Positions 1 through 12,100 of a DNA stretch of 64,000 nt are shown here, in pieces; within the stretch, counting starts at the first letter, position 1, and every line of letters begins with the position of its first letter. Where the stretch lies: contig OY744614.1 of assembly GCA_963556255.1 (NCBI GenBank), positions 39,926,617-39,990,616 of the forward strand. The letters are read 5' to 3'. The DNA is from Allolobophora icterica (lineage: Eukaryota; Annelida; Clitellata; Crassiclitellata; Lumbricidae). The position numbers were made by a program, and so were the translations under genes. The notes below the pieces were generated by a model. It made no database searches. It saw only the letters and a list, made by a program, of their open reading frames with translations, and was not told the DNA's origin.

Positions 1-780
1 TACTGTACGTGGATGCGTGGCTACAGGTGTTTTGCAGAATCAGGGCAGGGACAGAACTGAATGCATGCACAGAAGTTCGGATGGGAAAACAAAAGAATGA
101 TGACAGTAGTGATGAATCACCTGCAGAAGTCTGAAGGATATGATAGCAAAGTTTCACATAAATGATGAAACAAATTACATGAAACATATATGATCAGAAT
201 AGCCGACCTGCTGCACATTCAGTGATCAAACGTGACTTCTTAAAAAAAGGTTTGCATGTTCTTATTTATGACAAAAACACAAAAATTTTACACACCAGTC
301 TGGTTCTACCTTTACTACAAAAATTTACTTATTCAGTCATGTTAAAATTCTGGCATGCAGGGAACCTACACATCGTGCAAACAAAATTTCAAGAGGTCTG
401 TTAAACGATTCTGATTACATTACAAGTCCTCCAAGTGCTGTAGAGTAATGTAACTGGGCATTCATGTCAGAACACTATAGAAGCCTTGCTGAAATTGCAA
501 AAGGCAATCAAGGATGTTGTACCAAAATGGTAGATAAAGTGAAGGAAAGTAACGGAAGTGAACTGTGCTAATAGAAGATCAAAATAGACATTCAAACTCA
601 GCCTCACATGGTAGCATATGATCGAACACATAACAGCAAAAATCACTTGTCAGACCATCTGAACATGTGAGCAAGTGAAAGCAACCTCACCAGTACAGTG
701 GTAAAACACCTGTTTAAGTTTACAACTCAAACTATTGCATTCAAGACCGTCTCTCATATCAAAAGGGGAGGGGAGGGGTA
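1..780. other. Downstream flank, no gene seen
   Basis: AT-rich sequence without a supported frame or recognised element. It lies beyond the 3' end of the DIDO/PHF3-like gene. Confidence 0.5.
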
Positions 781-1023
781 GCTTATTTATTTATTTTATT
801 TATTCCGGATATTTTTATAGCGCCTCTCGAAGTCTACTACTACTCAGAGGCGCTCCCGACTACAGCATTTGATACTGTGTCGGAATTTTCACACCGAAGC
901 GCCACAAGCAATTGCGAGTGAAGGACTTGCCCAAGGTCCGTACGCAGCGGCTAGAGTGGGATTCGAACCTGCAACCCTCCAGTCACAAGGCGCCGAACTT
1001 ACCACTGAGCCACCACGCCCCAC
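781..1023 (-). repeat. tRNA-derived SINE, full-length-looking copy (family A)
   Basis: On the minus strand it starts GTGGGGCGTGGTGGCTCAGTGG (A box) and carries GGTTCGAATCC (B box, 959-969). It continues into a body with GGACCTTGGGCAAGTCC and GGGAGCGCCTCTGAGTAG, and ends in an ATAAATAAATAA-type tail. The Pol III boxes show tRNA ancestry. Body fragments recur throughout the window, which defines the family. It is not a functional tRNA because no cloverleaf closes. Confidence 0.85.
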
Positions 1024-1052
1024 GTGGGGCGTGGTGGCTCAGTGGTAAGCTC
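1024..1052 (+). repeat. Head fragment of the same SINE in inverted orientation
   Basis: The first 26 bases of the SINE appear on the plus strand directly abutting the minus copy, forming a perfect 52-bp palindrome (998-1049). Sequence beyond 1052 no longer resembles the SINE. Confidence 0.85.
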
Positions 1053-4000
1053 TCCATAAGACACTGTTCCTGTTGATTCCTGGGGTATGAGCCAGATGAT
1101 TTGCCATGAAAAGGTTACTGAATCATGATTGGCCTCTCGGAACAGATGTCCATTCAAAATCAAGGTTATTCAGGTAACATAATGAGATATTTCATGAAGA
1201 CAGAGTGTTGGACAGTCATAAACTATCAGATATGTTATAATCCGATAACAACAGCAGAGTTGAACAGGACAAACCTAATCTGAAATCGATCAGGAATCGA
1301 TAAATTGTCGCTCCCAGTTAAAATCAGTATGCATGCTAAAATCTGAGACGTCTCCAGTCAAATGTTGAACCATGAGAGACAATCTATTGAGACCGGAGAA
1401 CAGAATCTCAATAAAATAAGTTGAAAGAAGAGAGTTGAACAGGATAAGACTAGTTTTAGACGATCTTGTGATGGCCAAACGGTCATTCATTATAACCGGC
1501 TGCTACAAGCTCAATGCATCTTATCATAAGATGTGTGTCATGATATTCATCATCTAGTGACAAGAACAATCAACATGAGCAGACATTGGAGGATTCAGTC
1601 CTAACACTAACCATTAACAAGAGTTCTACAACAGGAGAAACATACCCATATGCACATATACACTGTATATATCTACATATACATAAGTATGTATGTATAC
1701 ACATATATGTACATATAAATACATATATATGTGCATATTACATTACATTCTAAAATATTACACATACACATCATACAGTCACATTTACAGTGACTTTTAC
1801 AGCCATTTTCAGTGCTCACTAATGTTAAACCAAACAACAAGAAAACATTTTCATGTTCAAACCATTAATAAAACAAGCAATTCTTATGAACAATTTCAGT
1901 CGTACTCCTAATAGTAAGAAAATCATGAAACGGTAAAACCTGGTCAAACAAACACGGAACAATGAAATACGTGCATCTAAGTTAGGAACAGATGGTAAGC
2001 ACACGCCACTGGATCCACTGGTTTCGACGTTCGACAGAAAACGCTAACAAATTTAATCACCAATATTAACAACAGGAACATTGCTTTATCCTCCTCGTTC
2101 AGTATCGGATAATGATATGTTCATCCTCGGACAGAGACCCTGAGATCTGGCTCGACACCAGCGACCGCATTTCAGAGATGCAGAACTACCTACAATTGTG
2201 CACGCTCAGCTGCTTTACATCTGACATCACCTCGGAGACATACACAGGAAACAATCACAATCAAATTTCTTCGTTCACATGCTGGGTTTCGTGACGGAAA
2301 CAAGTGACCATCGACATATACTTAAAAAGGATCAAAATTTACGAAACGCTTCTAAATGACAACTCGGCAATGAGAACGCGAAGTCCAAGACGTAAGAATT
2401 CAACGAGACAACAAACGTTAAATGTCATGATTCAAAACTCTGGATGCATTGGTCAAATATCGTCACCACACAAGAATATAGAATTTCATGCAAGCAAATT
2501 CAATAAACCTAGTTCATCATGTCATTGTTTATAAATAGTAATAACAATAATCATAATAATAGTAATAATAATCACAAAGCATCATTTAAACACTTGGATA
2601 TCCAGTAGAAAATACTTATGTCAAATGAAAGCTGAAATTTGAAATCTACATAGGTGAAAACTTTCCAACAGCAACATAACATCTCCTTCCACTGGAAGCA
2701 ATTAATCAAATAAAGCAATGAAATCAGCAGAAACAGATTTACACAACTGTTGACATTCACAAAAACATCTCAAAGCCAGAAGTATTTCACTCGAAAAAAA
2801 CACAGAAATTTTTGCGGTAGAATCCAGAGGATTATGACAATGTTTATGACATCAACTCACATCTTAAAGACACAGCGTACCGGGTATTAAAGGTCAGAAA
2901 AATAACACAGTGTGTTGTGATGAGCAGAACTGGACTAGGATCACCGATATAGGGCAGCGAGAACGCCTCTTAGGACAATGTGTGATATGCCATTGTATGC
3001 ATCTATGTATCGGGACTCATTTTACGAACCCCTTAAAAGCCCTAAGTGATTATGTAACGTAAATAACATATGGTAATTGTAACTCATGTAAAGTCATAGG
3101 AACCAGGGTGTGCGAATGCAAAGCCTATTAGCCAACAACAATAGTAAGTCAACAAGATGAACCCATGCAACATAACCTCACACGTCATCAATTAACACTG
3201 TAATATTGTAAGACCCCAAAGCTGTAAAGTACACACATCTAATCAGTCACAGCATCGTCAGCTCATAATAATAATAATTCGAAAAATGCAAAATAACAAT
3301 TTCCAATTCATTTCATATAATTTATAAAATCATAGACTAATTTCGTTTAAGTCACATTACAACAACTTAATACTTCCACACGACCGCGGTTCTTCATCTG
3401 ATCAAGACTATCATCCATTCATCTCAAAGCTGGATTAAACAACAAACATTAAAATGTACAACTCTGGCCAAACCAAATCCAGTCAGTCAAATGAACAGCG
3501 TTAAAGACCAGTTTTCTTGTAACAACGTTCAGTTTCGTCCTGCGAGATTCCATCAGAGGCAACAGTTCACAAACGATATAGGCATACAGGTAGAAGTCAT
3601 TTTCATCGATCTATTGAACATCAACAAGTGGGCCAAGAGTAGGTGTATATCAGAACAGGCCTACATCAAATGAGGGCTATATCAGAGTAGGTCTACATTA
3701 GAAAAGGCTTATGTCAGAAGAGGCAGGCCTGTAAACATATCAAGAACCACAAAGGCAGCTGTGTGCTTACCGACTCTCTGAGGTCAGGTCGAGGTCATCA
3801 GTTTGATTTAAGCCTTTAAAATAAACTGCAGAAATCGACAACTTGAAGTCAAAGTTTAGTAAGTAACAAAGACACACCAAAGTGCACAGTTGAACTACAC
3901 ACTCCACCAACAGAAGGTGATTAGCGTGAGGAACAGTTACTACAAAGCATGAGGAACTGCTTAGAAACTGAACAACTCGGGTGGTCACAAACAGACGAAT

Positions 4001-4576
4001 GACTTCTTAAATGCCAGAGGTACAGCAATATATCATCGTTTGCCTCCTTATAGTGTTAGTGACTAAATAAGCATGATGTGTCCACATCGCTCGAAAGGCT
4101 GTTACCGTTTAGAAGCATAATGTGACAAGACTAAGCAAGGGACTACAGGAACAAACAATCCAAGTATATTCTAAACAGACACACAAGCATATGCTCACTC
4201 TCTCACACACAGAAACTCACACATAGGTGTACACATATGTGCACACAGAGGAAACAAAAACCCTGCACAGTAGAAAATGATGCAACATACTTTCAACAAT
4301 TTCTTTGCGTACCAATCAAACGAGAATAAATACAACTGACGAGCACTTGTAGGTCAACTGCGACAGTGACTCAAAAAAATCGCCGATAAAACCTTGAAAT
4401 TAATCAGAAATTTAAAATCTGTACTAGCTGCCGGCCTCTCTAGGTCCGGCCAATCCTTCGACGGTCTAACACCGAAGACCACAGACGTGACGAGAATTGT
4501 GGGACATCGCAGCGCAAGGCAATCAGACACGGACTGACTAGAAACAACGCATAACTCGATATTTGGATTTTTTGGA
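1053..4576. other. 3' flank/possible 3' UTR of the DIDO/PHF3-like gene
   Basis: No supported coding region. It holds AT-rich sequence with a short TATG/ATGT-type microsatellite near 1660-1740 and an ATA-rich stretch near 2530-2575. The 3' UTR of the minus-strand gene should begin at 4576, but I could not place a convincing poly(A) signal. Confidence 0.4.
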
Positions 4577-7500
4577 TCACGCTGGTGGGTAGAAGTTTGA
4601 AGATCGGTCCCGTGGCCCTCTGCTTGACAAAGAGCCATTCCAGAAACTACCGCTGGAAGAGAAATTTGATAAACGTTGGCAACTGTCTGGTTTATCTGGC
4701 ATACGACTGCCGCTGCGGCGTTGGTGGTGGGGAATGTAGCGATCGTAATTTGGACGAAGAAGCGACGGGTAGACTCCAGAACGATCGTCGTGATCGACAA
4801 CGGATGGCTTCCGGAATCGTTTTGGTGGCTCCTCCAGCAGTTTTTGTTTCTTCGTGACGTTGGAATGAGGCACATAAGGCTGGACAGTCCTCTCAAGGCG
4901 ACGCGACGAAATGCCGGAAGGTTCCGCTGTTGCCTTTTCCGAGCGTCTAGATGTCAGAAATTCTTTTGCCCAGAGGTCGCTAGAGCAAAAACTCAGCAGA
5001 GGAGGAATACTGTGAGTCAGCGGGGGAGACGGGTCTGTTATTTCGCCATCCTCGAGCTCTTCATCATCGTCGGGCATTTTTCCGGCGTCCAACGGGTCGA
5101 TCTCCACTCTCAGTTCCTTAAGTCTGGATCCAAAGTTTCCATTGATAATAACACACAAAGGTGAATTATTTTCTCTGGTGTCGTAATTTTGATTCGGCTT
5201 AAGCGAAACCCCGGAGACGCTACAAGAGCGTTGACTTAATTCATAGTTTGGTTTGTCATAGTTTGCTGCTTCAGTCAAACGAAAAGCATAAGCCTCCGAA
5301 CTGTCTCCTTCTTGATCATCTACGTACTCCCCCTCTTCCTGTTCTTCCTCGGCCCTTTCCCAGCGTTTAACTTCCGGTTCCTGACTGTAGCTACATGCTC
5401 TTTGACATCTCGTGTTTTCCTCCTTTTCCCTATGAAACAACCAGTCCCAATTTTCTCCAGCAGACGCGTTATTCCTTCTCCAGTCCTCCCTACCAGGCAG
5501 CTGCATCCAAGTGCTTCCCTCTTGCTGCCGGTCCGATACGGGATAATCCACGTCACGACGAAACCTGTCGTCTAGATCATGAAACTTGAGACTTTCCTCA
5601 GCAATACTTGTCCTGCTTGGTCTTCTCAATCGGACCGTGTCTCGGCTGGACGTGGCTTCTTTCCTGGAAACAATCTCCGACCAACTCATCTCGGCATTCT
5701 GAAGTCGAGATCCAGAACGGCCAAGCTGTCGGAGACATTCATCGGATGACTGACCGGCACACTTCCCTCTCGGACTACTTCTATGTCCGCCTTTATCAAA
5801 GTCATCCTTGCTCTGTCTTGGTCGGGCAGCTGGTAAATGCAAAGGTTTCGAAGTCTCGTCCCTGAAGTGTAGCAAAGATCCTCGACTACAACTGCTGGCA
5901 GACAGATCTTCTGAAAATCCTGCAGAGAAAAGCGGAGAGTCCGACAGGAAGGGACGACGTTCGTTCGACCACGATCTCGTGTACTCTGTCCCTGCACTGG
6001 CTTCCTTGTCGACAATGTAACTGCCATCCAACCGAGTTTTCTGGTCGATTCTTTCAGATTCATATCTGCTGTCACTCTTTCTCCTCTCACCACTGCTCTC
6101 TAGATCAGTTCTGCCAGTTGTTATTCTGCGCTCTCTGTTGCAAGATTCGAGTGGTGGAGATCTGCATTCTTTTGCTGAACTGCGCCTTGTGTGTCCTCTG
6201 CTCGACGGCCGATGCCTCTGCATCCTATAGGCTGCTCCTGATTGTTCTTCATCTGTTGATAAATAATTCTGTCCCGTCCTTGTTGGTTCTGTCATCTTCT
6301 TGCCAAATGAACTCTTTGTGAGTTCAAGAGCCTTGACCCCAAGTTGCGCTGAATCCTCCGTTTCCTCGGAGTAATCTGAACCCTGTAGAGCAGGATGGCT
6401 AGTATCCGTTGCACCTGTACTCTCCCAAGACCTGGACAAAGGTGGAGGAGTCCTAACAGGAGTTCTGCCATCCAGCCATCTACCTGCACTAACTGATATA
6501 GAAGAATCCTCCATTTCCTCAGAGTAATCTGAACCATGAAGAGCAGGATGGCTAGTTTCCGTTGCACCCGTACTCTTCCAAGACCTGGACAAAGGTGGAG
6601 GAGTCCTAATAGGAGTTCTGTCATCCAGCCATCTACCTGCACAAACTGAGTCATGGTATGAGGGTCTCTGTGATTCGAGACGACTAGAAGAATCAACAAA
6701 TGATGGGCTGCTTGCATCATATCTGCCAACACCGTTTAGGCATTTATTCTCCAGAAACTTCTGCATACTGCTCTGCAGCAGGGCTCTGTCGTTGGGGCCT
6801 CCCGGTCTGACAGATTGTCTTTGCACACTATCAAATGGCCCTCTATCCTGCTCAGTCTGTGGGAAGCTCTGCGGTCCTCCCGAGCCATACAGATCCCAGC
6901 TGGTCATTGCAGGGGAATGCACCATCAATGAATGGTCTTGAAACACTTCTTCAGGAGATCGGACACAGCTCACTAGTTTGTTGGCCGAGTTAAATGCGCT
7001 GTGGAAACCAAAAGGGCTTGACAAGAGGGTCTTAGGAGATGGAGGACGTAGTAAAGGCTCTGGCAGTGGACATGGCTTTAGGGCTTGCAGCAGACGGTCA
7101 GGGGGTCGTGGCGGAGCAGGCAGAGGTGCTACCTCATTCACCTCAACAGCCAGTTTTTCTTCTTCCAGAATTTTCTCGTCATTACGTGCAGGTATTTCTG
7201 AAGCAGGAGACTCGGTCACCTCCAATAAAAGGTCAGAATCCGTTTGGAAAGGCTCATCAATACGTTCCTCCATAATCTCTGTAGACTGCATTTGCTGAGA
7301 AGCTGTTTCCGGATCTATTTCCTTGGCCAGGCCAAGTTGAGTGCTGTGGGGGCTGGAGAAGCCACCAGCGTCCAGAGGTGCATCACTGTTCAATCCAACC
7401 ACTTGCGATTCCTTCACACAGTTTACCTTCAACAGATCTCCTACAGCAGAAGGACTGTCAGCAAACGTCTCCTGCAGTGCCTTTGACTTAGCCAAAGCGT

Positions 7501-8701
7501 CTGAGGTCCTGACCACAGGAGAACTCATTTGCTCCTGGTATTCGACATCGCGACTGTCACCATTGACCATGACCGCATTTTCGTATGCATAAGCGTCTTG
7601 CATAGTAGCGAACGATTTGCAACTGAATAAATCTTCATCTTCAACTGAATCGAAAATCCCTCTTTGCTCCTCCTGGCAATCATCTTGGTCGGATGGACTA
7701 AACAACGGACTTTCTGTTGGTTCCTCTGATCGCAAATTATCTGTCGCCTCTTCTGATTGCAAATTATCCACATTCTCAGTAGGACGCGAATCGTCTACAG
7801 CTCTGGAAACCAAGGCGCACACTTGTGATTTCGATCCGGAATTTTGTTCAGCCTGTTCACCGTCACTGAACAATTCAATTCCATCAACATCAGCCATCTC
7901 GGAATTAACATTCTCTGCACTGCCGGAGTGTCCGTTCCTGAGCTCCACAGTCGTCAGGCCTGAATGCCAGGAATCTGATTTACCCATGGGTTTCGTATCG
8001 AAAGCGTCCTCCGATATCGGACTATCCAAGTCAATCACCAAATGATCTTCGTTGTCGTCTTCTTCCAAATGACTAAACTCTGTGTTGACAACCTGCAACT
8101 TTGATGAAGAAGTCTTGTTTGCTTTACACCCATCATCAACTGTACCTTCACTCTCCTGTGTTTGACCTTCAAACGACTTTGCATCGTCTAACCTACAAGA
8201 ACTGCCATCCAGAGAAGAGAAACCATCCGTTTTACCCACATCATGACAGCTGACACTTGCAGTAGATTTGTCGGTTTGGTTCTTTGTGCCCACCGATTCA
8301 AATTTTCCACCCGCATTACAATCCGCCACAGTGCAATCACGCTTTTCACCGTTCGCCGTTGAATTATCTGCAGTATCGCTTTGTTTAGACATGTCATCAC
8401 AGCTTTTGTTGACTCCAAACTCATCACGGGGCTTAGCTTTTTCATTGTCAGCATCATCAATTTCTGTTGCATGTTCTCGTTTGACGGATGCTTCAGTCTG
8501 TTTGCCAGAAGTGATGCCAGACTCAGAATTCGGAATGTGTTCTTGGTTCAGAGCGTTCATCTGGTCACTGAGGATGATTGCCAGCTTGGCAAGGCCCTCT
8601 AGGTTCGGTGGCACTGCCTGAGCTGCAAGTGTTGCCAGAAGAGTTACTGGAGCTTGAAGGTTTGTCATGGTGCTAAGGACTGCCGTGAGATTTGCAATGC
8701 T
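4577..8701 (-). CDS. DIDO1/PHF3: Exon 21: 1374-codon disordered C-terminal exon
   Basis: One uninterrupted frame runs from the acceptor at 8702 to the stop at 4577. It begins with a helical hydrophobic stretch (about 40 residues) and is disordered afterwards. It contains a tandem duplication of 51 residues (153-bp period, about 6350-6655) built around AGRWLD.RTP.RTPPPLSRSW. Further on it is rich in RS/ER/SR, followed by an acidic DDDEELEDGEITDP motif about 165 residues from the end. The tail ends in Arg/Gly/Ser/Tyr-rich sequence. The long terminal exon is similar in design to that of DIDO1. Antisense frames here are shadows. Confidence 0.88.
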   Translation of the reverse strand, partial: SIANLTAVLSTMTNLQAPVTLLATLAAQAVPPNLEGLAKLAIILSDQMNALNQEHIPNSESGITSGKQTEASVKREHATEIDDADNEKAKPRDEFGVNKSCDDMSKQSDTADNSTANGEKRDCTVADCNAGGKFESVGTKNQTDKSTASVSCHDVGKTDGFSSLDGSSCRLDDAKSFEGQTQESEGTVDDGCKANKTSSSKLQVVNTEFSHLEEDDNEDHLVIDLDSPISEDAFDTKPMGKSDSWHSGLTTVELRNGHSGSAENVNSEMADVDGIELFSDGEQAEQNSGSKSQVCALVSRAVDDSRPTENVDNLQSEEATDNLRSEEPTESPLFSPSDQDDCQEEQRGIFDSVEDEDLFSCKSFATMQDAYAYENAVMVNGDSRDVEYQEQMSSPVVRTSDALAKSKALQETFADSPSAVGDLLKVNCVKESQVVGLNSDAPLDAGGFSSPHSTQLGLAKEIDPETASQQMQSTEIMEERIDEPFQTDSDLLLEVTESPASEIPARNDEKILEEEKLAVEVNEVAPLPAPPRPPDRLLQALKPCPLPEPLLRPPSPKTLLSSPFGFHSAFNSANKLVSCVRSPEEVFQDHSLMVHSPAMTSWDLYGSGGPQSFPQTEQDRGPFDSVQRQSVRPGGPNDRALLQSSMQKFLENKCLNGVGRYDASSPSFVDSSSRLESQRPSYHDSVCAGRWLDDRTPIRTPPPLSRSWKSTGATETSHPALHGSDYSEEMEDSSISVSAGRWLDGRTPVRTPPPLSRSWESTGATDTSHPALQGSDYSEETEDSAQLGVKALELTKSSFGKKMTEPTRTGQNYLSTDEEQSGAAYRMQRHRPSSRGHTRRSSAKECRSPPLESCNRERRITTGRTDLESSGERRKSDSRYESERIDQKTRLDGSYIVDKEASAGTEYTRSWSNERRPFLSDSPLFSAGFSEDLSASSCSRGSLLHFRDETSKPLHLPAARPRQSKDDFDKGGHRSSPRGKCAGQSSDECLRQLGRSGSRLQNAEMSWSEIVSRKEATSSRDTVRLRRPSRTSIAEESLKFHDLDDRFRRDVDYPVSDRQQEGSTWMQLPGREDWRRNNASAGENWDWLFHREKEENTRCQRACSYSQEPEVKRWERAEEEQEEGEYVDDQEGDSSEAYAFRLTEAANYDKPNYELSQRSCSVSGVSLKPNQNYDTRENNSPLCVIINGNFGSRLKELRVEIDPLDAGKMPDDDEELEDGEITDPSPPLTHSIPPLLSFCSSDLWAKEFLTSRRSEKATAEPSGISSRRLERTVQPYVPHSNVTKKQKLLEEPPKRFRKPSVVDHDDRSGVYPSLLRPNYDRYIPHHQRRSGSRMPDKPDSCQRLSNFSSSGSFWNGSLSSRGPRDRSSNFYPPA

Positions 8702-9070
8702 CTAGAAATCAAACAGTAACTCAAATGAGCAAGCAATCAAAATGGAAACACAACCCTACATCAACCAAAAAGCTGACTCAATTTGCAAACCTAAATGGAA
8801 ATGGCCTGAGCAAACCCAACTGCAAGCACAGACAACATCACAAGAAATTGGTGGACAGCACTGATGAAAGAAAAAGGCTTTCAAATGACAGCAAAGTGAT
8901 TGTAAAAGACAAGAAGCAAGGAATCAGAAAAGTCAGAAGGTTAGGCATGACAAACACTTTCTGAGGTCAGGGCATTTCCAGTTTTCAAGGCCCCCAGCCC
9001 TGGATATTACAAAAAGTTCACCTGTTATCAAACAATGCTCAAATAATAAAGTAGACAATTCCCCATTGAC

Positions 9071-9149
<79 letters not shown>

Positions 9150-12100
9150 ATCTCTGTATCTCTCATTCTGTCTGTCTGTGTCTGTGTGTCTGTCTGTCTG
9201 TCTCTGTCTTGCACACACACACAGATAGACTCTCATCCACGGTTGACAGTTTGAAAGATACAGAAAGCAACAACGCTGTCAAACAAACAAAGTATTCCCA
9301 TGCTGGTTTTAAATTCAACATTGAGGGTTCCAAAAGGACTTTACCAAGAACATCGTTCTTGGTGCTACAGAAATTCTCTGAGTCAATTAGATGTGCATGC
9401 AGACAACTTCAAATCATCTGTTTTACAATAAACCAAATTCACCGATGATAGAAGTTCAAAACACAGGAAAGAAAAGGGTGTGAATGAAATGAATGAACTC
9501 AGTGAGTTACCTCATTTAACATGGAAGAATTTTTTGATGACAAAGACGTTGATGACGTTGGCAACACTGACGATGAAGAAGATGAGGTTGCTGTTGGTTT
9601 GATTTTGACAACAGAGTTAACGGCTGGCTCCGTCTCCTCCTCCTCCTCCTCTTCTTCATCGAATGGATCATAAGGTTCATCGCCATCATCAACAGCTGCT
9701 CCCTTCTCACACTTCACGTCAACTGCATCAGCCAAATCTGCAATCAAATTGTCAATCATTCAATCAATTAATCACTCAACCAATCAAACCAGTCTTCATT
9801 TGTGTTCTCACTTTGGTCTGTTCACCCATGGGTTCTCCTGATGTCCTAAGATGTATACGGTTAGCGGAAAGATGTATACGGTTGTACACCAAACAGCAGA
9901 TAGCAATTGGTTGAATAAAGAATATTCTTATCTTACCTTACCTTTCTAGATCCTTTCGAGGGTCCATTTAGATAGAGCCACGACAGGAAGGCGTAGCTCT
10001 GTGTGTCTGTATGTATGTCTGTGTGTCTGCATGTGTGTGGATGTGTGTGCAGAAAGAGACAGAAAGAAAATGTTTTACGTCCTTTCAAAAGTTCCCCACA
10101 AAAGTGATATAAAATGCTCAAATATCCATATAATAAAAACCATCGTCATCAGTCCTGATACCAGTCATATGGAGGCGATGGGTACGAATAAATGATATCC
10201 ACTGTCCTTGGTCATTTGTCAAGCCCACAGCTCCTCTGAGTGTTAGTCCAAGTGACGCTATATGTCCTCATTTATATTATCTATCCAGCAGAGTCTTGGT
10301 CTGCCTTTGTTTCTTTTTCTTTGAATCTTACACGTAGTCAGTATATGGTATGAAACTCAAACCTGTTTTCTCTTCTACTGGTTTCGACAGAACTGTCTTC
10401 GAATATCCAGAAATGATGTCATCACTTCGATCAACATCCTGCGAATCACTGTCAGACGATTCTGATGCGTGATTGTTGCCAGTTTCACTCGACACATCGT
10501 TCAGTCCGGTGCTCTTCTGAAGATTAAATAAAATCACATCACGTGAAAACAATCAAATAGTCTTTGCACAAGATTATTTTTATTATGCATTTACTAAGCG
10601 CCACTGTGCACATCAGCTATTTGCAAACCACGTCAGTTCCAGATGTTCAGAATCAACCGCAGGGTCACCTGCAGCAGAGAGTATCAAACAGCATCTATGA
10701 CTTAATTCTGCATTCAGCCTATAATAAAAGTTTGCTGTACCATCTGACTCTACATCATGTAATCTTTGGCCATGACTCACTCATAACATGTGCTTGAAAT
10801 AATCAAATTAAATAATGAAGTATGTATGTATACTTCGTGAAATGCAGTAACAGTGAAATCAACACAAGGTTTGCACAGCTTATGAAAAGGCAACAAGCCA
10901 ACAATGAAAAGAGAACAAAAGAGATTACAACCGCTTTGTAACTCAAGAACATTTGAGACATACTTCATCAAAGTCTGCACCAGGAACCGATTCCACCTTC
11001 ACTTCAGTTGGCACAGTGCTCGCAGAATGACTGTGCTGGTCTTTTGGGACAACAGCACGGCTCATCCGAGCAGCTCGACTGGTCTGTTGAACTATGACCC
11101 CCAGCAGCAGGTCACGACTCCTTTCAAGAACTGGAAAACAGGATTATAAATATCAGTTAACACACATGAAGACCTATTACACGTATATTAAGTGCCACTA
11201 TCTAACAGCCAAGCATCAGTCGCTGGCGCTGAGCAATCGAGAGTAAATGACCCAACAAGGTAACCATCTCAGAGGAGGCATGGACCTCAGTGTTACGGAC
11301 TGATCTTCTGGATATTGACTTAATTACTGCTTGGTTTTGGTGCGCCATTGGTTGATACCTTGTGCATTAGACACAAGTTACTACTTAATATTACATTCTC
11401 ACAAAAGAAGTTACTAATTACAATGACAATTTGAACAAGTTAAGGTCTGTAGAAATTGTGCAAATTACCAAGAGCAAATACTCTCAGACCAAAGTTCAGA
11501 GTTGCTTATTAAATACTGCCACAATTTTCCTGTGTTGATTAGAGTTGTTACTGCACTTTACCTGGTCCGATGTCAGGCAGGAGAATGTCAGGGATTGGCG
11601 ATTTAGCCGGCAAGGGAACGATGTACATGTCCTTGATGGCTGTTCCTATGCTGCCGATAACACCGCAACGATGCCTCTGGTGGAGGTAGGCATAGAGCAG
11701 TGAATAGAGACTAGAGTTGGGATCATTGCTTGCCCGGAAACACACCACAGCGATCTCCTACAACACCAGTCAAACACAGAACTGTTCAGCCTGTTCAGAT
11801 GGTACATGGCAGTTTGAAGGCTTGGCTCTCTGAAGGTAAGGTAACTATTGATTTTCCATGTATCCTCTTCAACAACCACCTTCGAAGGCATAGTCCAAAA
11901 GTTTATGAACATTCTGACTGAATGGCACACATGACCACAGCCATCCAGCAACCAGAAACATGGCTGATGGCTAACAAGACACAGAAATCAACAACATCAA
12001 GGCAACGTTAGAACAGGTTCACATTTACCATGTGTAGGTCTTGAAATGGTCCTGACCTACGTAGTAAATGTGTAAAAAACATTCTAGATAGTAAACAGTG

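Noticed and set aside
959..1049. A tRNA gene
   Set aside because: A and B boxes are present, but the sequence continues into a SINE body and tail and no acceptor-stem closure is seen.
4354..8621. Several long antisense or out-of-frame open frames over the last DIDO/PHF3-like exon
   Set aside because: They overlap a family-supported 1374-codon exon in another frame and have no recognisable content.
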